A stretch of DNA of 64,000 nucleotides, taken from NCBI RefSeq assembly GCF_040822065.1, contig NZ_CP162005.1, forward strand, positions 2,046,001 through 2,110,000, read 5' to 3'. This document shows, piece by piece, positions 1 to 7,156 of the stretch; positions within the stretch are counted from its first letter, which is position 1; each line of letters begins with the position of its first letter. This DNA is from Pedobacter sp. WC2423. Its GTDB lineage: Bacteria; Bacteroidota; Bacteroidia; Sphingobacteriales; Sphingobacteriaceae. A program made the translations under genes and the position numbers. A model generated the notes under the pieces. It was not told the DNA's origin. It made no database searches and saw only the letters and a program-made list of their open reading frames with translations.

Positions 1-359
1 ACTGGCTTAGACAGCAGGTTAATTTTCTTATAGCTGCTGAGGCAGATATGTGCGGAATACAGGATCTCCACTATTATTCGGTGATCATGGATAAAATTTT
101 CACGGTGATAAGACAATATGAAGGAATTCCTAACCCGATGAACTGGGTAGCTGGTGGAACGCTGGCTTATTGGAAATCATTCTGGAAGAAACATCCTTTT
201 AAAGATTTACAGACAGGTGAAGATGATGATTTTATCCAGAATAATGGTGCCAAGCTGTTTATACACGATTATATTGATGGTTTTGTTGCCTTGTTACATC
301 CGGATAATACTGTAATGAGAAGTTTTGAAAATCCTAAACATAAAAAGTTAAAGTCATGA
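1..359 (+). CDS. Group A GT2-type glycosyltransferase, 5'-truncated by the window edge
   Basis: This is the C-terminal part of a short family-2 glycosyltransferase, cut by the window start. The reading frame is open from base 3, upstream of the first ATG at 48, and the residues before that ATG align with the paralogue at 1936-2589, so the ATG at 48 is not the true start. Visible landmarks are the GGTLAYWKSFW segment, the LQTGEDDDF acidic motif (the likely catalytic-base region of GT2 enzymes) and the C-terminal ENPKHKK tail shared with its paralogues. Its stop overlaps the next start as ATGA, so the two genes are translationally coupled. Such enzymes are normally cytosolic and use nucleotide sugars; donor and acceptor are unknown. 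Confidence 0.85.
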   Translation, partial: WLRQQVNFLIAAEADMCGIQDLHYYSVIMDKIFTVIRQYEGIPNPMNWVAGGTLAYWKSFWKKHPFKDLQTGEDDDFIQNNGAKLFIHDYIDGFVALLHPDNTVMRSFENPKHKKLKS

Positions 360-1078
360 AAATAAAAATATCGCATCCACTGATTTCCTGTATTTGTATT
401 ACACAGAACAGACCTGCGTTTCTGCTGAAAGCCATTGTAAGTTTTGATAGTCAGAATTATCCGAACAGAGAACTGGTGATCTCCTATCCTAAAAATGATC
501 TGCAAACAAAAAAACTAATTGATAATGTTCTGGAGACGGTTGATCTGAGGATTGTCCGTATTGAACGCGAAGGAAATGAATCATTAGGAACTGCCAGAAA
601 CAATGCAATTGCTAATTGTAATGGTGATTTCATTTGTTTATGGGATGATGATGACTGGTACAATAGCAGCAGGCTATCGTATCAATACAATACCATGCGA
701 ACCAATGGACAATTCCGCGAAGCGAGTATCCTGACACGTGTGATGTTATTTGACTTTACAGCACAGCAAGGATACTATTCTTTCCCTTACCTGTGGTGTG
801 GAAGTCTGCTCTGCAAAAAAGAGCATATTTTGAAGCATCCTTTTGCAGACACCAATGTTGCTGAAGATACCGAAATCATCAAATACCTGGAAGCGAAAAA
901 ACTAATGTACTATATTTCTGAGTATGCCTACCTCTATCTTTACGTATATCATGGAACTAATGCGCTTAACTATTTTCAGTTTTGTTATTATTTAAAGAAA
1001 AGTGAACGGGTAGATCAGGAAAGTACGGATTGGATGCGTAGTCTTCTGGATTCAAAAGTGGAGGTTTTACCCTCCTGA
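356..1078 (+). CDS. Group B GT2-type glycosyltransferase
   Basis: This 240-residue protein is a minimal GT-A-fold family-2 glycosyltransferase. The N-terminal strand contains ISCICIT, and a WDDDDW motif lies at about residues 96-101, where GT2 enzymes hold the metal and nucleotide-sugar diphosphate. A second acidic VAEDTE motif lies near residue 170. No membrane segment or extra domain is seen. It differs from the group A paralogues by a VISYPKNDL segment in place of IIIDDGK, and its closest relative here is 3714-4409. The ATGA overlap with the preceding group A gene shows that A and B enzymes are made together. Family assignment is firm; substrate is unknown. Confidence 0.9.
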   Translation: MKIKISHPLISCICITQNRPAFLLKAIVSFDSQNYPNRELVISYPKNDLQTKKLIDNVLETVDLRIVRIEREGNESLGTARNNAIANCNGDFICLWDDDDWYNSSRLSYQYNTMRTNGQFREASILTRVMLFDFTAQQGYYSFPYLWCGSLLCKKEHILKHPFADTNVAEDTEIIKYLEAKKLMYYISEYAYLYLYVYHGTNALNYFQFCYYLKKSERVDQESTDWMRSLLDSKVEVLPS

Positions 1079-1097
1079 TTCTGTATAGCCAGCTTTA

Positions 1098-1820
1098 TCA
1101 TTTCATCCGGGCTGCCCAGATGGGATAAGGCTGGCCCTCCCTGATGAAATCGAGGAAGTAGGTTTCATCGGGAATAATTTCTGACTGATAGGTTTTGCGC
1201 AACACACTGAATATACTCTGGTCATGCCGGTGGTCTATAAACTCTTTGTGCTGAATATCTTCATTTTTGTCATCAGTAAACAGCAATGGATTATGATATA
1301 AAGTATGATACCATTTATTAATGAGATTAATGGTATGCTGACATTTTCTTAAAAAAAGTATGCCGCCTACTAACTGATTAGAGTGGATCACTTCTTCAGT
1401 TGCCCCGAAATAGTCAAAGACTTCTTGCTTGGTATATTGTATTTCCTGATGAGGAAGTTCAAAACTGAGACAACCGGTTTCTGATTTAATAACCAAATCT
1501 ATATATTCTTTAAAGCGCTTCTCACCGTTATGATTTATCATACAGCCTGCATCGCAATAGACCAGAATATCATTATCTGCAAGAGATTCTAATATACGTT
1601 TAATAAAATATGGCTTCCAGATCCAATACCCTGCCCCTCTGCGATAACTAAGGATATCCTGAAAACGTTTGGTAAATGCTGGTTCAAGATCTTCGGGGCT
1701 AAAGACCGTCACTTCATCAAAGAAACCTGATGCCTGGGCGGTTATTTTAAAGAAATCTCTTTGTGCGGCATATCTGCCATCTCCGTAACTGATTAAATGT
1801 ATTTTCATAAAATTCTTCAT
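1098..1820 (-). CDS. Probable glycosyltransferase (GT-A-like, not GT2)
   Basis: A protein of about 240 residues on the strand opposite the flanking GT2 genes. It carries GAGYWIWKPY followed by DILVYCDAGC, a DxG/DAG-type motif seen in bacterial nucleotide-sugar-dependent glycosyltransferases of the polysaccharide type, and a later DHRHDQS segment that is also conserved in that type. It has no signal peptide or membrane span. An ATG at 1820 or at 1808 is plausible; recognisable homology begins at the latter (MKIHLISYGDG). A TTG at 1829 could also be read. It converges on the upstream GT2 gene with a 19-nt gap. The assignment to a glycosyltransferase is probable; the CAZy family is not certain. 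Confidence 0.65.
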   Translation of the reverse strand: MKNFMKIHLISYGDGRYAAQRDFFKITAQASGFFDEVTVFSPEDLEPAFTKRFQDILSYRRGAGYWIWKPYFIKRILESLADNDILVYCDAGCMINHNGEKRFKEYIDLVIKSETGCLSFELPHQEIQYTKQEVFDYFGATEEVIHSNQLVGGILFLRKCQHTINLINKWYHTLYHNPLLFTDDKNEDIQHKEFIDHRHDQSIFSVLRKTYQSEIIPDETYFLDFIREGQPYPIWAARMK

Positions 1821-1870
1821 TTTCAACAAGTTACAAAAAATAGAAAATCAAGTATAAGCATGATAATTTT

Positions 1871-1916
1871 GGGGACTTTTGACCCTGTTTGTGGTGCTTA
1901 AACGTGGCTAAATTAG
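1871..1916 (+). promoter_or_regulatory. Shared palindrome-plus-minus-7 promoter, copy 1
   Basis: GGGAC-TTTT-GACCCT at 1872-1886 is followed by exactly 22 nt and TAAATTAG at 1909-1916, a close match to the Bacteroidota -7 box TAnnTTTG. The start codon of the next gene is at 1936. The same layout recurs at 3367, 6199, 20426 and 26566. The palindrome centre falls about 30 nt upstream of the -7 box, the place expected for a class II activator. Confidence 0.75.
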
Positions 1917-1935
1917 GTCTATATAAATTAAGCAT

Positions 1936-2589
1936 ATGACAAACCAACCCTTAGTATCTTGTATTATGCCTACGGCAAACAGGCAAAAATATATTCCTCT
2001 TGCTTTAAAACATTTTTTCAGCCAGGATTATATCAATTCAGAACTCATTATTATTGATGATGGCAAAGAATCTATAGCTTCTTTACTTCCTGAAGATCCA
2101 CGAATCAAATACTTCTATACCAAATCTATAGGGAGTATTGGGGCAAAAAGAAATTTAGCTTGTGAAAAAGCACAGGGAGAAATTATCATGCATTGGGATG
2201 ATGATGATTTTTATGCTCCTGATTGGATTAGTAAACAGTATCACTATCTGATTTCATCAGGAGCCGATATCTGCGGGATAGAACATATTCACTTTTTTTC
2301 ACCTGTGACGGACACTTTATGGCTGGGAACTGCCATGAACCGGAATAATCCTTCTATTCCAAATCAATGGCTAAGCGGTGCCACTTTAGCTTACAGAAAA
2401 TCTTTCTGGGCCGGCAATCCATTTAAGGATTTGCAAACGGGTGAAGACGATAATTTTATTGCTAAGCCAGGAGCTGTAGTTTTTGCACATGATTATATTG
2501 ATGGGTTTGTTGCTGTTTTGCATCCGGGTAATACCACTGTCAAGTATTTTGAAAATCCTAAACATAAAGTATTGCAGACTGGGTTATAA
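1936..2589 (+). CDS. Group A GT2-type glycosyltransferase
   Basis: This 217-residue minimal GT2 enzyme shows VSCIMPTANR at residues 7-16, an IIIDDG strand end at 38-43, WDDDDF at 87-92 (nucleotide-sugar/metal site) and TGEDDNF at 168-174 (likely catalytic-base region). The C-terminus ends in the paralogue signature ENPKHK. The length is close to the bare catalytic domain, with no membrane segment. It is a single-gene unit behind copy 1 of the shared promoter, and its 3' end overlaps by 6 bp the convergent gene 2584-3306. Family is certain from motifs; sugar donor and acceptor are unknown. Confidence 0.92.
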   Translation: MTNQPLVSCIMPTANRQKYIPLALKHFFSQDYINSELIIIDDGKESIASLLPEDPRIKYFYTKSIGSIGAKRNLACEKAQGEIIMHWDDDDFYAPDWISKQYHYLISSGADICGIEHIHFFSPVTDTLWLGTAMNRNNPSIPNQWLSGATLAYRKSFWAGNPFKDLQTGEDDNFIAKPGAVVFAHDYIDGFVAVLHPGNTTVKYFENPKHKVLQTGL

Positions 2590-3306
2590 TAAAACCCAGT
2601 CTTGCCCTGTCCTGTATTTCCACTTTTTGTCAAAATAAATAGTTTCCTTTTCGGTGAGTTCATCCTGTCTTTCCGGAGTCTGATTATTCAATGTTTTGTT
2701 TTCCAGATGATCTACAAAAGAAGAAGTCACTAACATATGATTTAGCTTTAATACCCAAAGCGTATTAGAGTAATCATTGTCTGCGCACCAGAATTTATAA
2801 TTCCTGTCTGGTTTTCCGGTCAGCAGTAATACATCACGTTTAAGAAAAAGGCACCAGCCCGCCACTTCATTTCTGATCCTGTAACCCAATTTGGGACCAT
2901 CATTCTTTTTAAATCCCATTTTTGGATGATGTAAAGTGCAAAATGGTGAAGCACTGGAAAGATCTATAAACTGGTCAAAAGATTTAAGAATTTCTGTAGC
3001 CCATCGGGGATGAAATATTAAATCATTGTTGCAAAGACAGATATAAGGAGCTGAGGTCATTTCAATTCCAATATTCATATACTGGTGATAACCAAATTCC
3101 TGGTCCGGATAAACGGTTTGTGTATGTTCATACTGAAAGGGTTTAATTGTTTTTTCTGATTCAATCACAATTATATTGAATTTAATTTCCTCCGGATTTT
3201 CAGACTGTACCAGGGAATTCACACAATTAGCTGTAACTATTTTTAACTCCTCTGTTTGTGCATAGCTCAGAATAATAATATCAATTTCTATCTTTTCTTT
3301 CATCAT
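2584..3306 (-). CDS. GT2-like glycosyltransferase with NND motif
   Basis: A 240-residue protein starting with IDIIILSYAQTEEL, the first strand of a GT2 fold. The diphosphate/metal motif is CNNDLIF at about residue 91, the NND variant found in rhamnosyl- and related GT2 enzymes, not the WDDDD of its neighbours. A later WCADNDYS segment resembles the WxxDxD acceptor/catalytic region of such enzymes. Two adjacent ATGs (3306 and 3303) are possible starts. It converges with a 6-bp overlap on 1936-2589, and its upstream region faces promoter copy 2. It belongs to a different subfamily from groups A and B, so it probably uses another donor or acceptor. Confidence 0.8.
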   Translation of the reverse strand: MMKEKIEIDIIILSYAQTEELKIVTANCVNSLVQSENPEEIKFNIIVIESEKTIKPFQYEHTQTVYPDQEFGYHQYMNIGIEMTSAPYICLCNNDLIFHPRWATEILKSFDQFIDLSSASPFCTLHHPKMGFKKNDGPKLGYRIRNEVAGWCLFLKRDVLLLTGKPDRNYKFWCADNDYSNTLWVLKLNHMLVTSSFVDHLENKTLNNQTPERQDELTEKETIYFDKKWKYRTGQDWVLL

Positions 3307-3366
3307 TTAAATCATTTCACACAAGTTACAAAGAATTCAAAATGAGGAGTAATTGATTAAACTTTT

Positions 3367-3411
3367 GGGACATTTGGCCCTATTACCGCCATTGTGATTC
3401 ATGTAATTTTA
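3367..3411 (+). promoter_or_regulatory. Shared palindrome-plus-minus-7 promoter, copy 2
   Basis: GGGAC-ATTT-GGCCCT at 3367-3381, a 22-nt gap, then TAATTTTA at 3404-3411. The first small-protein start codon is at 3436. It heads a unit of one small-protein gene, three glycosyltransferase genes and another small-protein gene, which ends at the terminator at 6139-6169. Confidence 0.75.
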
Positions 3412-3435
3412 GCCTTAACATTAAAAATATTCATT

Positions 3436-3693
3436 ATGGCTAGATCATGGTACGCTTTTATTCCGGGAGGAGATCCCACCGACATCGAGAGATATTGGAA
3501 AGCAACAATTAAACATTCATGTTTATGTGGAGACCGTATTTGTGCAGTGTATGCAACAGGAGAAGAAATTAATCCGGACCCACCTTTTTCTCCAAATATG
3601 CTAAAATACATTAAGGATGCCCTTATAACTGGTCAATTGCAACCGCAATTTCCTATAGGGAGTCAAAAATATGTTTACCTCAAACATTATTAA
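3436..3693 (+). CDS. Small MARxWYxY-family protein (peptide P0)
   Basis: An 85-residue soluble protein of unknown function. ATG 3436 is preferred over an upstream ATG at 3394 because the sequence then starts MARSWYAF, aligned with the MARFWYxY starts of the paralogues at 6474, 6879, 7242 and 7573, and because 3394 would lie upstream of the predicted -7 box. Shared landmarks are GGDP near residue 11, a cysteine region HSCLCGDRICAVYA (residues 27-40, three cysteines), NPDPPFSP, a YIKDAL helix-like stretch, QPQ and the C-terminal KYVYLK. There is no signal peptide, lipobox or membrane span. It is the first gene behind promoter copy 2 and lies 20 nt before a glycosyltransferase gene. It may be a glycosylation substrate or a glycosyltransferase partner; this is inference. 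Confidence 0.8.
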   Translation: MARSWYAFIPGGDPTDIERYWKATIKHSCLCGDRICAVYATGEEINPDPPFSPNMLKYIKDALITGQLQPQFPIGSQKYVYLKHY

Positions 3694-3713
3694 TCTCATT
3701 AAATTTTTGTCTT

Positions 3714-4409
3714 ATGAGTCAATCCTATCCTTTAATTTCCTGTATATGCATTACGAATAACAGGCCCAAACAACTTGAAAAAGCTATTGCCTGTTTTGCA
3801 ACACAAAATTACCCTAATAAAGAGCTGGTGATTTCTTATCCGAAGAATGATCTGCTTAGCAAGCAGGTAGTTGAAAATATCCGAAAAGATGAAACCTTAA
3901 AGATAATGCTGGTGGAACGTCCTGCGGATGAATCTTTAGGCAACGCCAGAAATCATTTAATTGCCAAATGTCTGGGAGATTATGTCTGCATATGGGATGA
4001 TGATGATTGGTACCATCCCAGCAGAATAACTTACCAGTTCAATAGTATGCAAATTGTTGGACAGCGTTATGAGGCCAGTGTATTGTCAAGAATTTTCCTT
4101 TACGATGCAACGACAAAGAAGGTTTATTATTCATTTCCTTATACCTGGGATGGGACAATATTGTGCAGAAAAGAAATGTTATTACAAAACCAGTATGCAA
4201 ATGCCAATCGCGCAGAAGACACACATGTAATTACATTCTTATCCGGCAGGAAACTTTTGTACCGGATTGAAGATGCTCCATTTTTATATATCTATATCTA
4301 TCATGGAACGAATACCTGGGACTATAAACATTTTGAACATTTTATGAATAAGAGTGAGCTGCTGGATCAGGAACTGACAGACAGCATACTCAAGTTGATA
4401 GATAATTGA
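3714..4409 (+). CDS. Group B GT2-type glycosyltransferase
   Basis: A 231-residue minimal GT2 enzyme closely related to 356-1078. It shows ISCICIT at residues 8-14, VISYPKNDL near 39-47, WDDDDW at 94-99 and an acidic RAEDTH motif near residue 169. No transmembrane segment is present. It is the second gene of the operon started by promoter copy 2, following peptide P0 by 20 nt and preceding the group A gene at 4441 by 31 nt. The repeated pairing of a B with an A gene (here and at 1-1078) suggests the two act on successive steps or as partners; that is inference. Confidence 0.92.
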   Translation: MSQSYPLISCICITNNRPKQLEKAIACFATQNYPNKELVISYPKNDLLSKQVVENIRKDETLKIMLVERPADESLGNARNHLIAKCLGDYVCIWDDDDWYHPSRITYQFNSMQIVGQRYEASVLSRIFLYDATTKKVYYSFPYTWDGTILCRKEMLLQNQYANANRAEDTHVITFLSGRKLLYRIEDAPFLYIYIYHGTNTWDYKHFEHFMNKSELLDQELTDSILKLIDN

Positions 4410-4440
4410 TTAATCCAAGCTTAATTTTAAAAACAATTTT

Positions 4441-5106
4441 ATGATAAATCCACCTCTTGTATCCTGTATTATGCCTACAGCGAACAGGCAAAAATTTATT
4501 CCTTTTGCCATAGCTTATTTTTTAAAACAAGATTATCCGAACGCTGAGCTCATTATTGTAGATGATGGTACGAATTCAATTGCTTCGCTAATACCTGACC
4601 ATCCGAAAATCAAATATTTCTATACTGAACCTTTGGGAACTATTGGAATTAAACGGAATTATGCTTGTGAAAAAGCACAGGGAGAAATTATCATGCATTG
4701 GGACGATGATGACTTTTACGCTCCTGAATGGATCAGCAAGCTTACAAATGCGCTGTTAACTTCAGGAGCAGATATAGCAGGCCTGAACCGCGTGATTTTT
4801 TATTCTCCTTCTGTAGACAAACGCTGGATGTATGAGGATAGTGAAATGGATAGACCGTGGTTGTGTGGCGCAACCATGACTTATAGAAAATCATTTTGGC
4901 AACAGCATCCTTTTATTGATCTTCAGGTTGGGGAAGATTATGATTTTGTATGGAATTCAGGAGCCAAAACTTTCGCATTGGATTATATGGAAGGTTTTGT
5001 AGCAATTTTACATGCACACAATACAAGCATTAAACCTGTTGAAAATCCAAAGCATAAAAAACATGCAACCGGCTGGGATGCACCAGATGAAATGACAGAA
5101 TCATGA
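4441..5106 (+). CDS. Group A GT2-type glycosyltransferase
   Basis: A 221-residue minimal GT2 catalytic domain. VSCIMPTANR is at residues 7-16, IIVDDG at 38-43, WDDDDF at 87-92 and VGEDYDF near residue 163, and the VENPKHKK tail is followed by about a dozen extra residues. It lies within the operon 3436-6099; its TGA overlaps the ATG of the next group A gene as ATGA at 5103-5106, so the two are translationally coupled. The acidic motif reads GEDYD here, as in 5103-5798, while others have GEDDN or GEDDD. This splits group A into subtypes that may differ in acceptor. Confidence 0.92.
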   Translation: MINPPLVSCIMPTANRQKFIPFAIAYFLKQDYPNAELIIVDDGTNSIASLIPDHPKIKYFYTEPLGTIGIKRNYACEKAQGEIIMHWDDDDFYAPEWISKLTNALLTSGADIAGLNRVIFYSPSVDKRWMYEDSEMDRPWLCGATMTYRKSFWQQHPFIDLQVGEDYDFVWNSGAKTFALDYMEGFVAILHAHNTSIKPVENPKHKKHATGWDAPDEMTES

Positions 5107-5798
5107 GCACTCCTTACGTATCCTGTATCATGCCTACGGCAAACCGTCCTAATTTTGCTTTGCTGGCTATTGAGCATTTTCTAAACCAGGATTTTAGAGA
5201 TGCAGAACTGATTATTATAGATGATGGAAAAAAATCAATCAGATCTTTATTACCGGGCCATCACCGTATTAAATACTTTTATACTGACCCTTTGGGCAGC
5301 GTAGGCGTAAAAAGGAATTTTGCCTGCGAAAAAGCACATGGAGAAATTATTATGCATTGGGATGATGATGACTGGTATGCGCATGACTGGATCAGCAGAT
5401 CCATTAAATCCTTAAACGAGTCTAAAGCAGATATAACCGGTTTAAGCCAGATCACTTTTTTTTCTCCGAGAGCAGGTAAATTCTGGCAATATGATGGGAA
5501 TGCATTGGAGCATCCATGGCTGGCAGGGGCAACAATGACTTATAGAAAATCTTTTTGGTTAACCCACCCATTCAGGGACTTGCAGATTGGAGAAGATTAT
5601 GATTATTCCTGGAACACAGGAGCTGAGCTTTATGCTCATAATTATACTGACGGCTTTATTGCCACAGTGCATAATTCGAATACAACATTAAAGCCTTTTG
5701 AAGATCCAAGACATAAAAGAGAATATGCCAGCAATTGGATGGATGTACATTTTGAGGGGAAAACCGAAAACCCTAAACAGAGTAGGTATTATCATTAA
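5103..5798 (+). CDS. Group A GT2-type glycosyltransferase
   Basis: A 231-residue minimal GT2 enzyme. VSCIMPTANR occupies residues 6-15, WDDDDW 86-91 and IGEDYDYSW the later acidic region. Its C-terminal tail ends TENPKQSRYYH. The DNA encoding that tail (about 5756-5790) resembles the leader repeats in front of the small-protein genes at 6474, 6879 and 7242, which suggests that those repeats descend from a glycosyltransferase 3' end. The gene is coupled to the preceding one by an ATGA overlap and is followed after 10 nt by peptide P5. Substrate unknown. Confidence 0.92.
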   Translation: MSTPYVSCIMPTANRPNFALLAIEHFLNQDFRDAELIIIDDGKKSIRSLLPGHHRIKYFYTDPLGSVGVKRNFACEKAHGEIIMHWDDDDWYAHDWISRSIKSLNESKADITGLSQITFFSPRAGKFWQYDGNALEHPWLAGATMTYRKSFWLTHPFRDLQIGEDYDYSWNTGAELYAHNYTDGFIATVHNSNTTLKPFEDPRHKREYASNWMDVHFEGKTENPKQSRYYH

Positions 5799-5808
5799 AA
5801 TTTATTCT

Positions 5809-6099
5809 ATGCCCTGGTATCAATTTATTAACAATGAACTGGATATTTGTGATCCAGATAGCTATGTTGTATTAGACAAAGCACCGGAAACAGCAGACGG
5901 ACCTTATTTATCAGCCATTTTTGCAGATGAGATTCCTGATGATCCTGAGCGCAGACCTGATATTGAGGGAACTCCCGGGCTGCTGATCTATATTATTCGT
6001 GCGCTGGCCAGAGGAAAGGGCCAGCCGGCTTCTAACTTTCCTCCTGTTCCTTTAGAGGTCAGAATGTCTGCGGTACCTGCAGGTGGCACTCCGGGATAA
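5809..6099 (+). CDS. Divergent small protein of the same apparent family (peptide P5)
   Basis: A 96-residue protein, last gene of the operon 3436-6099. ATG 5809 gives the start MPWYQFIN, matching the WYxY start of the paralogues; the upstream in-frame ATG at 5698 lies inside the glycosyltransferase gene. Similarity to the others is partial: WY near the start, DPDSY, DGPYLSAIFAD in place of the cysteine segment, LLIYIIRALA in place of the YIxxxL stretch, and GQP. It has no cysteine at all, and ends with a proline- and glycine-rich tail instead of KYVYG. It is either a distant member with another role or a degenerate copy. It has no signal peptide or membrane span. Confidence 0.7.
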   Translation: MPWYQFINNELDICDPDSYVVLDKAPETADGPYLSAIFADEIPDDPERRPDIEGTPGLLIYIIRALARGKGQPASNFPPVPLEVRMSAVPAGGTPG

Positions 6100-6138
6100 A
6101 ATATTATTTATCAAATAATATAGGTTAATGACTAAGAT

Positions 6139-6169
6139 AAGACCCTTTTTTACATAGGGTCTTTTTTTT
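6139..6169 (+). terminator. Rho-independent terminator of the 3436-6099 operon
   Basis: AAGACCCT at 6139-6146 pairs perfectly with AGGGTCTT at 6156-6163 across a 9-nt loop, followed by a run of eight T through 6169. It lies 40 nt behind the P5 stop codon, so the unit from promoter copy 2 has both ends visible. Confidence 0.85.
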
Positions 6170-6198
6170 GACTAAAAAAATTGAAGATAATAATTATG

Positions 6199-6243
6199 GG
6201 GACTCCTGACCCTAGCAAAGCGGAGGAGGTCTTTGTAAATTAG
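6199..6243 (+). promoter_or_regulatory. Shared palindrome-plus-minus-7 promoter, copy 3
   Basis: GGGAC-TCCT-GACCCT at 6199-6213, a 22-nt gap, then TAAATTAG at 6236-6243. It lies just behind the terminator of the previous operon and about 230 nt before the peptide P1 start codon, so a long leader is predicted. It is the natural promoter for the tandem small-protein genes. Confidence 0.7.
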
Positions 6244-6387
6244 TACTATGAAATCATTAACAAAAACTAATGGTCTTATCATCCGGAAGATAAGGTTTGT
6301 ATAAAATAGATTCAGGGAAAAGTCAACTGTCTGCAGCAGTGAAGCAGCTGAATAAATTCTATACAATATAGTTATTAATGATCAATC

Positions 6388-6473
6388 ATGGGGGAAGCCG
6401 AAAACCTTGAAAAGAGTAGGCATTTAAATAAAGTTTTTTGATCTCTTTTTGATAAATAAAAGAATCATTTATT
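6388..6473 (+). repeat. Leader direct repeat A before P1
   Basis: About 86 nt directly upstream of the P1 start, nearly identical to 6795-6878 and 7157-7241. The core reads GGAAGCCGAAAACC and GAGTAGGCATTTAAATAAA, followed by TTTTTTGATCTCTTTTT. The first part resembles the 3' coding end of the glycosyltransferase gene 5103-5798. Read in that gene's frame from ATG 6388 it encodes a 17-codon stretch containing AENLEKSRHLNK. Confidence 0.85.
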
Positions 6474-6728
6474 ATGGCAAGATTTTGGTATTCATATAAT
6501 GGAATTGGTGATCCTATTTTACCTACAAGTTACAATCAAGCATTGGTTAAACCAACTTGTATAACTGGGCCTGTTGTTTGTGCAATTTATTCACCTGGTG
6601 CCTTTAATCCGACTTCACCATTGTCGTCTCGTTTAAGAACATATATTGCTAATATCCAATTAGCACTGATTCCTCAACCTGATTCAAACTTGGCTTCTAA
6701 AAAGTACGTTTACGGTAGAACTGCTTAA
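6474..6728 (+). CDS. Small MARFWYxY-family protein (peptide P1)
   Basis: An 84-residue protein of unknown function, first of four tandem copies. Landmarks are MARFWYSYNG at the start, GDPILPTSY, two cysteines in KPTCITG and VCAIYSPG (residues 29 and 36), FNPTSPLSSRLRTYI, QPDS and the C-terminal KKYVYGR. It is rich in Ser, Thr, Pro and aromatic residues and lacks a signal peptide, a Gly-Gly leader site or a membrane segment. It stands behind promoter copy 3 and leader repeat A and is followed by a strong hairpin. Conservation among the copies is spread over the whole length, as in a folded small protein, and not limited to a leader as in many RiPP precursors. Confidence 0.85.
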   Translation: MARFWYSYNGIGDPILPTSYNQALVKPTCITGPVVCAIYSPGAFNPTSPLSSRLRTYIANIQLALIPQPDSNLASKKYVYGRTA

Positions 6729-6737
6729 TTCAATTAT

Positions 6738-6781
6738 TTTTAATAATTCAGGAGCCCGCATGGGCTCCTGAATTATTAAAA
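6738..6781 (+). terminator. 20-bp perfect hairpin between P1 and P2
   Basis: Bases 6738-6757 are exactly complementary to 6762-6781 with a GCAT loop; the GC-rich heart is CAGGAGCCC/GGGCTCCTG. The right arm ends in A and T and has no long T-run, so it may act as an mRNA 3'-end stabiliser or as a partial terminator giving P1 a different dose from P2 and P3. Confidence 0.65.
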
Positions 6782-6794
6782 TATAACACCTATA

Positions 6795-6878
6795 ATGGGA
6801 AAGCCGAAAACCCTGGAAAAAGTAGGCATTTAATAAAGTTTTTTGATCTCTTTTTGATAAATAAAAGAATCATCTCGC
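6795..6878 (+). repeat. Leader direct repeat B before P2
   Basis: This is the second copy of the leader repeat. From ATG 6795 it can be read as a 12-codon upstream ORF, MGKPKTLEKVGI, closed by TAA. Repeat C gives MGKPKTLKRVGI. Whether this is translated or is only a remnant of glycosyltransferase coding sequence cannot be told from the sequence. Confidence 0.85.
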
Positions 6879-7133
6879 ATGGCAAGATTTTGGTATTCAT
6901 ACAACGGGATTGGTGATCCGCTTTTACCTACAAGTTATAATCAAATGACACTTAAACCAGGTTGTATTAACGGAGCTAGAGTTTGTGCGATTTATTCACC
7001 TGGTTTCTTTAATCCTACAGCACCATTGTCGTCTCGTTTAAGAACTTATATTGCAAATATTCAGTTAGCATTAATTCCTCAACCTGACTCAAGCCTGGGT
7101 GTGAAGAAATATGTTTATGGTAGAGTGTGTTAA
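6879..7133 (+). CDS. Small MARFWYxY-family protein (peptide P2)
   Basis: An 84-residue close paralogue of P1, with the same start MARFWYSYNGIGDP and the same FNPT-PLSSRLRTYI and KKYVYGR blocks. Differences concentrate between residues 23 and 35 (TLKPGCINGAR against LVKPTCITGPV) and near the C-terminus, which here ends in RVC, adding a third cysteine. It is directly preceded by leader repeat B and lies behind the 20-bp hairpin. The graded divergence of P1, P2 and P3 fits recent tandem duplication with change limited to certain segments. No function is recognised. Confidence 0.85.
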   Translation: MARFWYSYNGIGDPLLPTSYNQMTLKPGCINGARVCAIYSPGFFNPTAPLSSRLRTYIANIQLALIPQPDSSLGVKKYVYGRVC

Positions 7134-7156
7134 TTTCAAAACTGTAGCAATCAATC

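Noticed and set aside
2584..2589. Possible frameshift joining the GT genes 1936-2589 and 2584-3306
   Set aside because: They lie on opposite strands and belong to different GT2 subtypes; the overlap is only a convergent gene end.
6248..6304. 18-codon ORF (MKSLTKTNGLIIRKIRFV) directly behind promoter copy 3
   Set aside because: The ATG would lie at or next to the predicted transcription start, there is no similarity to the other small proteins, and such a length arises easily by chance.
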